14,127 bases of DNA from DASSKK01 sp035690495. Lineage in GTDB: Bacteria > Actinomycetota > Actinomycetes > Propionibacteriales > Nocardioidaceae. A program made the position numbers and the translations under genes. How positions within the stretch are numbered: the first letter of the stretch is position 1; the number at the start of each line of letters is the position of its first letter. This document shows positions 1 through 7,237 of this stretch, in pieces. The notes beneath the pieces are model-generated. The model was given only the letters and a program-made list of their open reading frames with translations, did no database searches and was not told the origin of the DNA. The DNA lies in the NCBI GenBank assembly GCA_035690495.1, contig DASSKK010000020.1, positions 1 through 14,127 on the forward strand, read 5' to 3'.

Positions 1-129
1 AGCCGTCGCCATAGAGTCGCTGCTTGCACGCCGTTTCCTGTTCTGTTGTTCGGGACCTTCAACAAGCCCAGAACATAGACAGGGAACGGCGTGCCCCCTC
101 TCAGGCGCGCTCAACCACCCACGGAAGCG

Positions 130-3100
130 TCAGGAGAGCCATTTTTCGGCAAACGCGATCAGGTCGTGGTGGGCGTCGCGGACCTGGCGACGGCGCTGGC
201 CGAGCCGTCCTGTTCCTTCCCGGGCGACCGCAGCCGCATCCGCGGCGCGGTGGAGATCGGTGCGCCAGTCTTCCCATACCTGGGCACGCAGCGCGGTGTC
301 TTCGCCGTGGAGCGCCCTGTCGAGTGCAGTGACGGCTGCGCGTGTGTGCCGCCAACGGTCTCGTGTCGTGTCGTCGGCGGCACGGAGGCGTTGCCGACCG
401 GGTGCGTAGCGGGCCGTGATCGCGGCGACCTGCTGGAGCGCGTCGCGTTCGGCGGCCAACCGGTCGTGGCGTTCGGACAGGTCGGCTTGCCGGGCCCACG
501 CATCGCGCAGGTCGACAAGCACAGCATCCAGGGGCCGCGTGGGCTGCTGGCTGCCGTAGCGGTCGATGTCCTCGGCGGCACGTTGGGCGGCGACAGCAGG
601 GCCGAGGTCGGAACGGTCGCGGGCGAAGACGGCTTCCCATTGCTTGCGGGCGTCGTCGAGGTCCTCGGCGACGAGGTGGGCGATGTTCTGGGTGCGGCCA
701 CGTGTCATTCCGACGTACGCCGATGCGGCGGAGGTGTGCTCGCCCAGCAGGAGATGTCCGGTGGCGGTGGTCGCGCCCTGGGCGCCGTAGAGGGTGGTGG
801 CGTAGGCCAGCTCGACATGCGCACGCGCATACGCCGCGGGCACAGTGTGTAGGTCGGTGGCGCGTTGCCCGCGCAGTAGCAGTGACCCGTCGTCGCCGAC
901 GGCGGTGACGGTCCAGGTCGCGCGGTTGGCGACACCGAGCTCGGGGTCGTTGCAGCGCGTCGCGACACGGTCGCCGACCCCGAGGCGCTCACCGGCCCCG
1001 GTGGTGATCGCGTGGGTATCGGCGAGGTAGCCAGCGGCGAGGAGTCGGTCACGGATCGCACCGTTCAAGGCGGCCGCCTGCTCACGGGTGTCGGCCATCA
1101 CCAAGATCCCATCCCCGTCAGCATCTGCGCGGCCGCGTCCGGCGAGAACAGCGTCGGCGGCGAGGGCGGCGAGGGCGTGGCTGCGTTCGGCCTCAGAGGG
1201 GTAGATGCGGATCTGGTCACGACGATACAGTGCGTCCCAGACCTGTCCGACCCGCTCACCGTGCGGCTCACCATCCGTCTCGCTCCGGAAGGAACGTGAT
1301 CCGGTGCGCAGGGCGAGGCTGATCGCGGCGTACTCGGGGTCGGCGAACCGGTGGACCACGTCCAGGTCGGCGTGCGCATCGGGGGTGACCCAGCGTGTGG
1401 CGAGGTCGAGGACCCCGCCACGGCCCACGGCGGGGAGCATGGTGACGATCCCCCACCAACCCGATGCGGGCGCCCATCTCATCGGCCACCGTCAACAGTG
1501 CCTGCGCGGTGTCCTGGTCGAGCATCCCGGCTTCGTCGACCAGCAGTAGGTCACCGGGCGCCAGGACCGCTGCGGTGGCCGGCGTTGAGGTGACCCGGGA
1601 CCAGCGTCCGTCCTCGTCCCACCGGAACCCGTGCTGGTGGACCAGCCATGCCACCGATCCCGCAGCCCCGACCTCGCGGGCGGCGACCCTGGCTGCCTTG
1701 AGCGTCGGGGTCACCACCAGCAGCCGCCGACCTCGCTCGGCCAGAATTTCCTGAGCGGCCGCCAGCGTCGTGGTCTTCCCTACCCCGGCCGCGCCCTCGA
1801 CCAGCACCAGCGCAGCTGGACCGGTGAGCACACCTACTGCCTGTCGCTGCGCCGCGTCGAGCCCTTCGAACGCCGTTGAGACCGGAACGCTCGGCGTGGG
1901 CGAGACTGCGGTGCGATGGGCCAGCCTGGTCACGATGTCCGCCTCGACCCCAAGCACATGCGCCGAGGTCAGCGACCGGACGTGCTCGGGGACTTCGTCG
2001 CCCTCGATGAGCCGGACACAGGCCTCGATGGTCCGGCTGGTGAGGTCCTCGGCCAGATCGGTCCGCACCGCGGGGTCGGCGAGGAGGCCGGTGGCGGCGA
2101 TCCACTTCTCCACCTCCCCCCGTACGTCGGGGCCGTTCCACGCCGAGTGCCGCGCACCCAGCCGGACCAGGACGGTCGCCACCGCAGCCTCGCGGTCGAG
2201 GTCACCGACACGAGGCGCCCCGACGTCGATCGGCAGGCCCGGCTGGGTGAGGGGGTCGCGGTAGCCCAGATCGTGCAGCTGCTCGACCCAGTGCCCGGTC
2301 ACCGCCGCCCCGTCCGCGGGGATCACCTTGTCCGGACGTGCGTCCTTCCACGCCCGCCGATCCCACGAACGGCGCACCGCCGGCCCCGGCTCCTGGCCCG
2401 GGTTCGCCAGACGCCACTGCGCCTCGTAGCGGTCGATGTTGCGCCCGATCTGCGCCGCCCGGGCACTGAACTCCCCCACATAGGGCGCCAACTCCTCAAC
2501 CTCGCCTGAGCCGGCGTCGAGGGTGAATCCCGCCGCGGCCAGCGCCGCCCGAAAGCCGGGGTCGGTCATCACCGCGGCGTGCCCGATCCCGTTCATCGCC
2601 TCGATCGAGTCCCGGAACCCGACCGTATGCAGCCCCCGCCACTGGCCTTCCGCGAAGACCCGAGCGTTGACCTGCAGATGCAGATGCCGGTGCGGGTCAC
2701 CGGCGCGGGAGGTGTAGTGCCTCACTGTGACCGCCTCGACCTGCTCGACCGGCACCTGTACCTGGCGCCCCCTCGGGCCGACCCGTGTCGTGGCATGCCG
2801 GGCGACCCAGGCGATGATCTGCTCCGCGGCCCGGTCCTGTGCTGCCTCATAGGCTGCCGCGACGTCCGGGTCCAGGGCGGCGGCGATCGACCACGTCTTC
2901 GGGCCGTTGATGGTGATCTCCACGAAGCGGACCGCGTTCCCGTCTTTCCGCAGCCGGCCACGCGCGGCACCAGTGTCGGGGTCGTGGCCGGCGACCCACA
3001 GCTCGTAGGCCTCACCATCCAGAGCCCCAAGCTCGGCGACACCGCCGTCCGGTGAGGCGCCGAAACGCCTCGCCAGCCCGGTGCCACCGGCCAGGTAGTA

Positions 3101-3184
3101 GTCGTCCACCCGCGACCGATCAGCCTCGACATAGGCACGTGCCGCAGAAGCCGCTCCGCGGTAAACCTTCACACCACCATGCAC
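130..3184 (-). pseudogene. MobF (TraA/TrwC-type) conjugative relaxase-helicase, frameshifted
   Basis: MobF relaxases nick oriT through a tyrosine, stay bound to the DNA 5' end, and unwind the transferred strand with a C-terminal SF1 helicase. From a GTG at 3184, the relaxase domain (about 1-260) has tandem tyrosines Y29-Y30 and the metal-binding triad H165, H167, H169. The helicase follows, with Walker A GAAGVGKTT (about 464-472) and Walker B LLLVDEAG (about 547-553). The frame breaks at residue 582, inside GDRH(Q)LPAVGRGG, and resumes in another frame through the last helicase motif (LYGAQG...VGMTRG) to a stop at 130. One extra 'a' at 1439 explains the break; removing it gives about 1017 aa. 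The start is uncertain: the frame is open to 3259 and no strong Shine-Dalgarno is seen. The C-terminus ends abruptly at AEKWLS and may be trimmed. The family is certain; whether the break is biological or a sequencing error is not. Confidence 0.9.
1439..1439. other. Extra base that breaks the relaxase frame
   Basis: On the minus strand the helicase motif reads CACCATGCTCCCC. Dropping the T (plus-strand 'a' at 1439) gives CAC CAG CTC CCC, H-Q-L-P, the expected continuation of GDRHQLPAVG in this family. The extra base also creates an ATG (1440-1438) in the downstream frame, but no Shine-Dalgarno precedes it. The position is not in a homopolymer. Confidence 0.75.
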
Positions 3185-3851
3185 GCCACATCGCCACCGA
3201 CGGTTTCCAACGATCGCCCCAAAAATGGATCGTGGGCCGCCCGACCACGGGCGACCCATCTACGTCATTCGTAGCATGTGTGCCGACCGATAGCGAGGGC
3301 GAAAGGGCAGAGCAGGAAGGGAATCTGGACGAGATTCTGCGAACCGTCGAGAGCCAACGGCGGTCAGTGATTCAAAAGGTAGAGGGAGCAGGAACGGGGT
3401 CGTGGCACCGCGATCGAGCGGAACGACGACCGTGTCCGCTACGCTGTCCCGTTCCGTTCAGGTGAGCGAGGCGGGAACCTCTAGGTTCGAACACCGACAC
3501 CGACACCGACTTCGAGCGTGCGTGGAGCCCCGGCACCGGTTCCCGTTCACGTAGGTCCGCACGGTCTTGCGGTCCAACCACATTGCCGCGCGATCTTGCT
3601 GGCCATCCAGTCCCTCGCGCGCCTCGCCTGTACTTCCAACTCTTCCTCCCATGTGATCATCGACAACTCCGGTCCCTTCGACGACTCGGACACAGACACT
3701 CCGAAGCGCCGAAGGGACTCCTTGACGGGCTGGCCGACGACACGCCGACCAGGCCCCCATGGGTGGGGAATTTCAGTTAGATTAGCAGACCTGGGAGGTT
3801 CACCTAGCGCCCTCACTGACTCAGCGTGAGCCAGGCGAACGGGGTTTGTGG
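3185..3851. other. Gene-poor stretch with transposase debris
   Basis: This stretch lies between the relaxase start and the MFS stop codon. The only protein similarity I see is the IS21 istA stub at 3500-3660. A short tandem tract of about three and a half CGACAC units lies at 3493-3512, flanked by TTCGAAC and TTCGAGC, close to where the stub loses similarity. I see no other gene, RNA or convincing terminator. The other open frames have no start signal and no recognisable product. Confidence 0.5.
3500..3660 (-). pseudogene. istA: IS21-family transposase (istA) 5' remnant, frameshifted
   Basis: The first frame reads MITWEEELEVQARRARDW...SKIARQ from an ATG at 3660. A second frame continues LDRKTVRTYVNGNR...HARSR down to about 3500. 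Together they match the N-terminal helix-turn-helix of actinobacterial IS21 IstA proteins, whose usual pattern is 'ITWEE..E..AL..RGW.ISAIARH.GLDRKTVRAY..G.R'. Joining the two needs one missing base near 3576-3580. Only about 55 of the usual 400-500 residues remain. There is no DDE catalytic core and no istB ATPase, so it is a dead fragment. It marks past insertion or recombination between the relaxase and the exporter operon. Similarity was judged from motif memory, not a search. Confidence 0.65.
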
Positions 3852-5090
3852 TTACTCCGACTCGGCTTTCGCCGCCGCGGCGATCGATGCCACAGACGCA
3901 AGCACAAGGACAACCGATCCGGAAACGGCAAATGCGTCGGATACGCCGAGTCTGCCGGCCAAATATCCAAAGAGAGCGATTCCTACCGGGGTGACACCGA
4001 AAGCAGAAAAGCTCACCACACTCATCACGCGTCCAAGGAAAGCCCGATCAGTAGTTGCCTGCAAGTTACCGATCAACAGTGCGCCCGCCGGCCCGATCGC
4101 CAAGCCTATGACGGCAGAAGCGCCAACGGCGCTGGGGAGAGATGGGGCATAGCCGAGAGTAACAACTGCTGCTGCAGCGAGCCAGACCCACAGAAAGCCT
4201 ATAAGGAGTGGTCGGCGTTTCGGCCGGATCACTGACAAGGACATGGCACCTGCAGCCGCCGCAGCGCCGAAAGCTCCCACCAGGACTCCGAGCGCTTCTG
4301 ACCCCCAGTCTTCCTCGCGAACCCGCAGAACAATGCCTAGTTCGAATGGGCCGGCTAGGAACATATTCATCGTCGCGACGACCACCAACACGGCGATAGT
4401 TCCCCTATGTCGCGCAAGGTATCGCAGGCCGTCAAAAGTACTCGATCCACCAATCTCATCTAAAACCTGGGAAGTTCTACTCCCAGTTTTCCCCAAGGAA
4501 ATAAAGGCTATGAGCGACACCGAGAACAGGACCCCATTAACTGTCGTCGCACCGGCAAATCCTCCGTGCGCCAACGCAATACCAGCAACCGGCCCCGCGA
4601 CAATCGATGACAGCCGCGTCACAGTCCCAACAAGACCTTGACCCGCTGCGATACCTTCATTTGGCAGAAGTGATGGTAGGAGCGCGCTCACAGCCGGCAT
4701 GCGTAAAGAGTCAGCAATTCCGAAGGCGACTGCCAAGGTCACTAGCAATGGGACGTTCCGCGGCCCGGCGACAGCCACTATCGTGGCGCCGACCATTATC
4801 AGGACCCTGGCAGCCTGTGCCACCTGAGCTGACCAAAGCGGACCGAGTCGATCAACCCACGTCCCCGCGGGTAGCAGGAGGACCAGCCGAGGGACGGTCC
4901 CAGCTGCGATGATGAAACCCGCGGTGCCCGCGTCCGTCGCCCTGGCCACCGCCCACGCAAGCACGAGTGTCCATGCCTGATCGCCGACAAGGTCGACGGC
5001 CACGCCAACCAGGTAGCGAGCAAACTTGGCCTGGCGCAGAGGGGACCGTGATGTGGTCTGGGCTGTGGTGCGGCCACTTGCGAGACTCAT
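3852..5090 (-). CDS. MFS exporter, DHA3/MefA-like
   Basis: This 412-aa inner-membrane protein of the major facilitator superfamily probably exports a small molecule or peptide using the proton gradient. A polar N-terminus of about 20 residues precedes alternating hydrophobic segments consistent with 10-12 membrane helices. The first cytoplasmic loop holds a GTWVDRLG-like motif, the relic of the MFS 'GxLaDrxG' signature. The segment GIADSLRMPAVSALLPSLLP is typical of drug efflux members related to MefA and EntS. Its ATG overlaps the stop of the upstream ArsR-like gene by 4 nt (ATGA at 5087-5090), so the two are translationally coupled. It lies back-to-back with the peptide/radical SAM unit, which makes it a candidate exporter or self-protection pump for that product (inference). 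No helix appears lost. The substrate cannot be read from sequence. Confidence 0.88.
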   Translation of the reverse strand: MSLASGRTTAQTTSRSPLRQAKFARYLVGVAVDLVGDQAWTLVLAWAVARATDAGTAGFIIAAGTVPRLVLLLPAGTWVDRLGPLWSAQVAQAARVLIMVGATIVAVAGPRNVPLLVTLAVAFGIADSLRMPAVSALLPSLLPNEGIAAGQGLVGTVTRLSSIVAGPVAGIALAHGGFAGATTVNGVLFSVSLIAFISLGKTGSRTSQVLDEIGGSSTFDGLRYLARHRGTIAVLVVVATMNMFLAGPFELGIVLRVREEDWGSEALGVLVGAFGAAAAAGAMSLSVIRPKRRPLLIGFLWVWLAAAAVVTLGYAPSLPSAVGASAVIGLAIGPAGALLIGNLQATTDRAFLGRVMSVVSFSAFGVTPVGIALFGYLAGRLGVSDAFAVSGSVVLVLASVASIAAAAKAESE

Positions 5091-5662
5091 TCAGCCTCCA
5101 CGGTTGGGAAGGCGCTGATGAAGAGAAAGACCGTCCTCGCAGCATCGCTGGACTCCGATCGGTGAGACCAGCGTCTGATCACCGCGGAGATCTCCTCCGA
5201 CATCTTCGAAAGCTCATCTGGAGTGAGTTCGAGGAGGGCATCGCTCTCTATCGCAGCGTCGGCCCACCTCGCACCCCATTCGTGCCAAGTCGCGTTCCAG
5301 TCGCTCCATTTGTCGAAGCGCCTTTGAGCCAGCACGCGCTGAGCGGCGGTCGACAGCGCACGGGCGCTCGGCGAGTCGATGAAGTCTGCCGCAGACCAGC
5401 GCAATCCGCCTGGAACCGCACGCCACCAGTGTGTCCGCTTGTCAGCGCTCTGTGAGGTGTCGTCCTCGACAAAACCTGCGCGTTGCAACTGACGCAGGTG
5501 GTAGCTGGCGGAACCGACTGCAAGCTCCGTCTCTTCGGCAAGCTGGCTTACGGTGCGAGGGCCATGCACGACCAGCAGCTCATACAGGCGCGTTCGTGCG
5601 GGATGTGCGATCACGCGTAGAGCCTCGATAGAACGAGCGGGTGCGGTCCGCGGCTCAGGCAT
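5087..5662 (-). CDS. ArsR-like winged-helix transcriptional regulator
   Basis: This 191-aa protein has a winged helix-turn-helix at residues 10-70: ALRVIAHPARTRLYELL, then VSQLAEETELAVGSASYHLRQLQRAGFVE. That is the ArsR/HTH_20 pattern, with the recognition helix around SASYHLRQL. No CxC metal-binding motif is visible, so it is not a classical metal sensor. The C-terminal 110 residues are helical and probably bind ligand or dimerise; the segment ELTPDELSKMSEEISAVIRRW recurs in regulators paired with MFS pumps. It is the first gene of the operon and overlaps the exporter by 4 nt. A likely -10 (TAGGGT, plus-strand 5669-5674) ends 6 nt before the ATG, suggesting a leaderless transcript. The inverted repeat at 5681-5694 is a candidate autoregulatory operator. 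Control of the divergent peptide unit is plausible but inferred. Confidence 0.88.
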   Translation of the reverse strand: MPEPRTAPARSIEALRVIAHPARTRLYELLVVHGPRTVSQLAEETELAVGSASYHLRQLQRAGFVEDDTSQSADKRTHWWRAVPGGLRWSAADFIDSPSARALSTAAQRVLAQRRFDKWSDWNATWHEWGARWADAAIESDALLELTPDELSKMSEEISAVIRRWSHRSESSDAARTVFLFISAFPTVEAE

Positions 5663-5668
5663 GCGCCC

Positions 5669-5694
5669 ACCCTAGCATTCACAACATTCGTTGT
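5669..5694 (-). promoter_or_regulatory. Candidate arsR-mfs promoter with operator-like repeat
   Basis: On the minus strand TAGGGT (5674-5669) fits an actinobacterial TAnnnT -10 box and sits 6 nt from the ATG at 5662, which would place +1 at the start codon. Just upstream ACAAC-ATTC-GTTGT (5681-5694) is an inverted repeat with perfect 5-nt arms, where an ArsR-type dimer could block RNA polymerase. No good -35 was found at normal spacing. Confidence 0.45.
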
Positions 5695-5718
5695 ACATCA
5701 ATTTTTGCACGATGAGTC

Positions 5719-5750
5719 TTGCACAACTCCCCTTGTGTCACTACAGTGAC
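5719..5750 (+). promoter_or_regulatory. Candidate promoter of the peptide/radical SAM unit
   Basis: TTGCAC (5719-5724) and TACAGT (5742-5747) are separated by exactly 17 nt, a good sigma-70-like pair, with +1 expected near 5754, about 40 nt before the 19-codon gene. The -10 lies inside a perfect palindrome GTCACT-AC-AGTGAC (5737-5750), a likely operator. A second TTGCAC occurs at 5705-5710. These are pattern matches only. Confidence 0.55.
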
Positions 5751-5777
5751 GGCGTCCTACTCGTCGACAACCCTCGA

Positions 5778-5787
5778 AGGGAGGTGG
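5778..5787 (+). promoter_or_regulatory. Strong ribosome binding site for the 19-codon gene
   Basis: AGGGAGGTGG carries a near-complete anti-16S match (GGGAGGT), with GGAGG ending 9 nt before the ATG at 5794. It is one of the best Shine-Dalgarno sequences in the window. It decides the start against the in-frame GTG at 5746, which has no such signal. Confidence 0.85.
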
Positions 5788-5793
5788 TTCCGG

Positions 5794-5853
5794 ATGAAGA
5801 TCAAGTTCTTCGAGACGTTCGGGACGGGGTTCTGCCTGATCTACGCGTTCTGA
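5794..5853 (+). CDS. 19-aa peptide gene; candidate radical SAM RiPP precursor
   Basis: This short gene reads ATG to TGA and encodes MKIKFFETFGTGFCLIYAF. It has a strong Shine-Dalgarno 9 nt upstream and a good promoter candidate about 40 nt before it. Six of 19 residues are aromatic (F5, F6, F9, F13, Y17, F19), and there is one cysteine (C14) next to a TFGTGF stretch. Such residues suit the C-C or thioether cross-links made by radical SAM maturases. A radical SAM/SPASM-type gene begins 222 nt downstream on the same strand, and a regulator/exporter pair diverges on the other side. I do not recognise the family. No leader/core boundary or conserved leader motif is visible, so any recognition region would be the first few residues (MKIKFFE). 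The alternative is a regulatory leader peptide acting on the hairpin at 5930-5989. That the gene is translated is well supported; its role is inference. Confidence 0.72.
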   Translation: MKIKFFETFGTGFCLIYAF

Positions 5854-5929
5854 ACGACAGCTGACCGCAGCAGTCGCAGTCGTGGCCTCGTGAACTGAGA
5901 CTCAGGCAACCGCTGCTCGGCAAATCGCC

Positions 5930-5989
5930 GCTACAGGCTGTGACGCCTCAACCGCGAAACCAGGCGTCAAAGGCGTCGCAGCCTGTGGC
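5930..5989 (+). promoter_or_regulatory. Long RNA hairpin between peptide gene and maturase
   Basis: The left arm 5930-5948 (GCTACAGGCTGTGACGCCT) pairs with 5971-5989 (AGGCGTCGCAGCCTGTGGC) over 19 bp around a 22-nt loop. The only two non-Watson-Crick positions are both U-G wobbles in plus-strand RNA; in minus-strand RNA they would be A-C mismatches. This points to a structure in the peptide/radical SAM transcript. A second AGGCGTC (5962-5968) in the loop could pair instead with GACGCCT (5942-5948), giving an alternative fold. No U-tract follows directly (only TTTT at 5997-6000), so a simple intrinsic terminator is unlikely. An attenuator or RNA-stabilising element fits better. Confidence 0.65.
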
Positions 5990-6075
5990 CAAGCTACTTT
6001 TAGAAGCCCACTCAAATGCAGCGCAGACCACGTCGCGAGCTAAACGTTACGAGAGCCAAAAGGAGCCCGACAGGC

Positions 6076-7237
6076 ATGCCAATCCGGATCATCCCAACAA
6101 ACGACGGGTGGTGGTGCACAGCCCCCGGCCAAGCGGCCCTGCTACCACCTGACGCCTACATCGATGGGCAACTCGTCGAAGAAGCCCGGTCCGCCTTGGC
6201 CGCCCACGGATTCTTCAGGGACAAAGTCACTGAATTCTCTGTAACAGTGCTCACTGCTACTACGTGCAACCTCGGTTGCGCATACTGCTTTCAGAACCTC
6301 GAGCAAGGCGCAAAGAACCCCTACGCACCACCCCGGATAAAGGCGAGCATGGTTGACGAGACAGCGATAGCCAACATCCATGCTTTCGTCCGTCGGCGTA
6401 TGAGAACTCTCGGCCTATCAAAACTGTCCGTTCTTTTGTTCGGTGGCGAGCCACTCCTAAATCTCGACGGATGCACGAAACTGCTCAGCAGCCTCAATCC
6501 ATTAGGCATGCATCGTGCACACATGGTCACAAATGCTGTCCTTCTCCGCCCCAATGTGGCTCAGCAACTGCAAGAGGCCGGGCCTCGATGGAGTGCAAGT
6601 AACCTTGGACGGGGCTGCGAAAGATCACGATAGAGTTAGAGTCGACCACGCGGGACGCCCTACCTATGACCGCATCTTGGAAAACGTTCAAGCATGTGCA
6701 GATGCTACTGACTTGAATTGGAATTTCAGGGTCAACGTTTCCCACGGCAATTGGGAGAGACTGCCAGCCCTGATAGACGACCTAGCGAGATTACGGTTGG
6801 GCCGCGGTGTCAGCCTGGATTTCGCGCTAGTAGACGACGTCGGCATTGGGTATACGAACGAGTTGAACTTAGCCTTACCGTTGGCGGACCATTTCATCCG
6901 GTTAATCGACAACGCAATCGCCCACGGTTTCAGGGTCTCGCCGCTCGGCGGGTCCCTCGACGACTGCCCGTTCTGCGGCAAGGTCGGGGGCGAGAGCGGA
7001 GCGGTAATCAATGCCGACGGCGTCCTCTACAGTTGTTGGGAGACCGCGGGCCGCCCAGAATGGGCCGTGGGAACCGTATCTCATGGCTACGATTCCCTAG
7101 AATGCATTCAAGACCGATGGGTTGCCTGCAACCACGAAGCCGAGGCCCATGGCCAGGCAACGGAAGTCTTGCAGTTCTACGAGAGAGTGGATGCGCACAT
7201 TCTGGACCGCACGGTGAGGGCAACTGCCAGCACGTGA
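6076..7237 (+). pseudogene. Radical SAM/SPASM-type peptide maturase, one-base frameshift
   Basis: The ATG at 6076 follows AAAAGGAG with 10-nt spacing and is preferred over the in-frame start at 6016. The N-terminal ~55 residues (DGWWCTAPGQAALLPPD...ARSALAAHGFF) resemble the leading region of RiPP radical SAM maturases. The 4Fe-4S/SAM motif C64-x3-C68-x2-C71 (CNLGCAYC) and the GGEP motif (123-126) follow. The frame breaks at residue 169 because of an extra G in GGG (6580-6582); removing one restores LDGVQVTLDG and a protein of about 386 aa. The C-terminus has C297-x2-C300 and GVLYSC (G315-x4-C320), then C343 and C351, a reduced SPASM or twitch-like auxiliary cluster site. Cross-linking or other oxidation of the 19-aa peptide is the inferred job. 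At least five TTA codons and low GC suggest transfer. It is catalytically intact if the frameshift is an artefact. Confidence 0.85.

Noticed and set aside
91..852. Plus-strand 253-codon Gly/Val-rich frame antisense to the relaxase
   Set aside because: The relaxase helicase domain on the other strand is well supported, and this frame has no recognisable features or ribosome site.
3493..3512. CGACAC tandem tract as a possible CRISPR or satellite array
   Set aside because: There are only three to four 6-nt units with no spacers, so it is a short tandem repeat. No CRISPR array is present in the window.
3818..3851. Possible terminator after the MFS exporter
   Set aside because: Only a weak 5-bp CTCAC/GTGAG pairing with no U-tract is present.
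5746..5853. Longer 35-codon form of the peptide gene from a GTG at 5746
   Set aside because: No Shine-Dalgarno precedes it, the GTG overlaps the predicted -10 box, and the strong ribosome site at 5778-5787 fits the ATG at 5794.
5895..5905. CTGAG-A-CTCAG palindrome after the peptide gene
   Set aside because: The 5-nt arms with a 1-nt centre are too short to claim function, and a 1-nt loop cannot form an RNA hairpin of full length.
5940..6152. 70-codon plus-strand frame over the hairpin and maturase start
   Set aside because: It starts inside the hairpin without a ribosome site and runs out of frame over the maturase. Composition is not protein-like.
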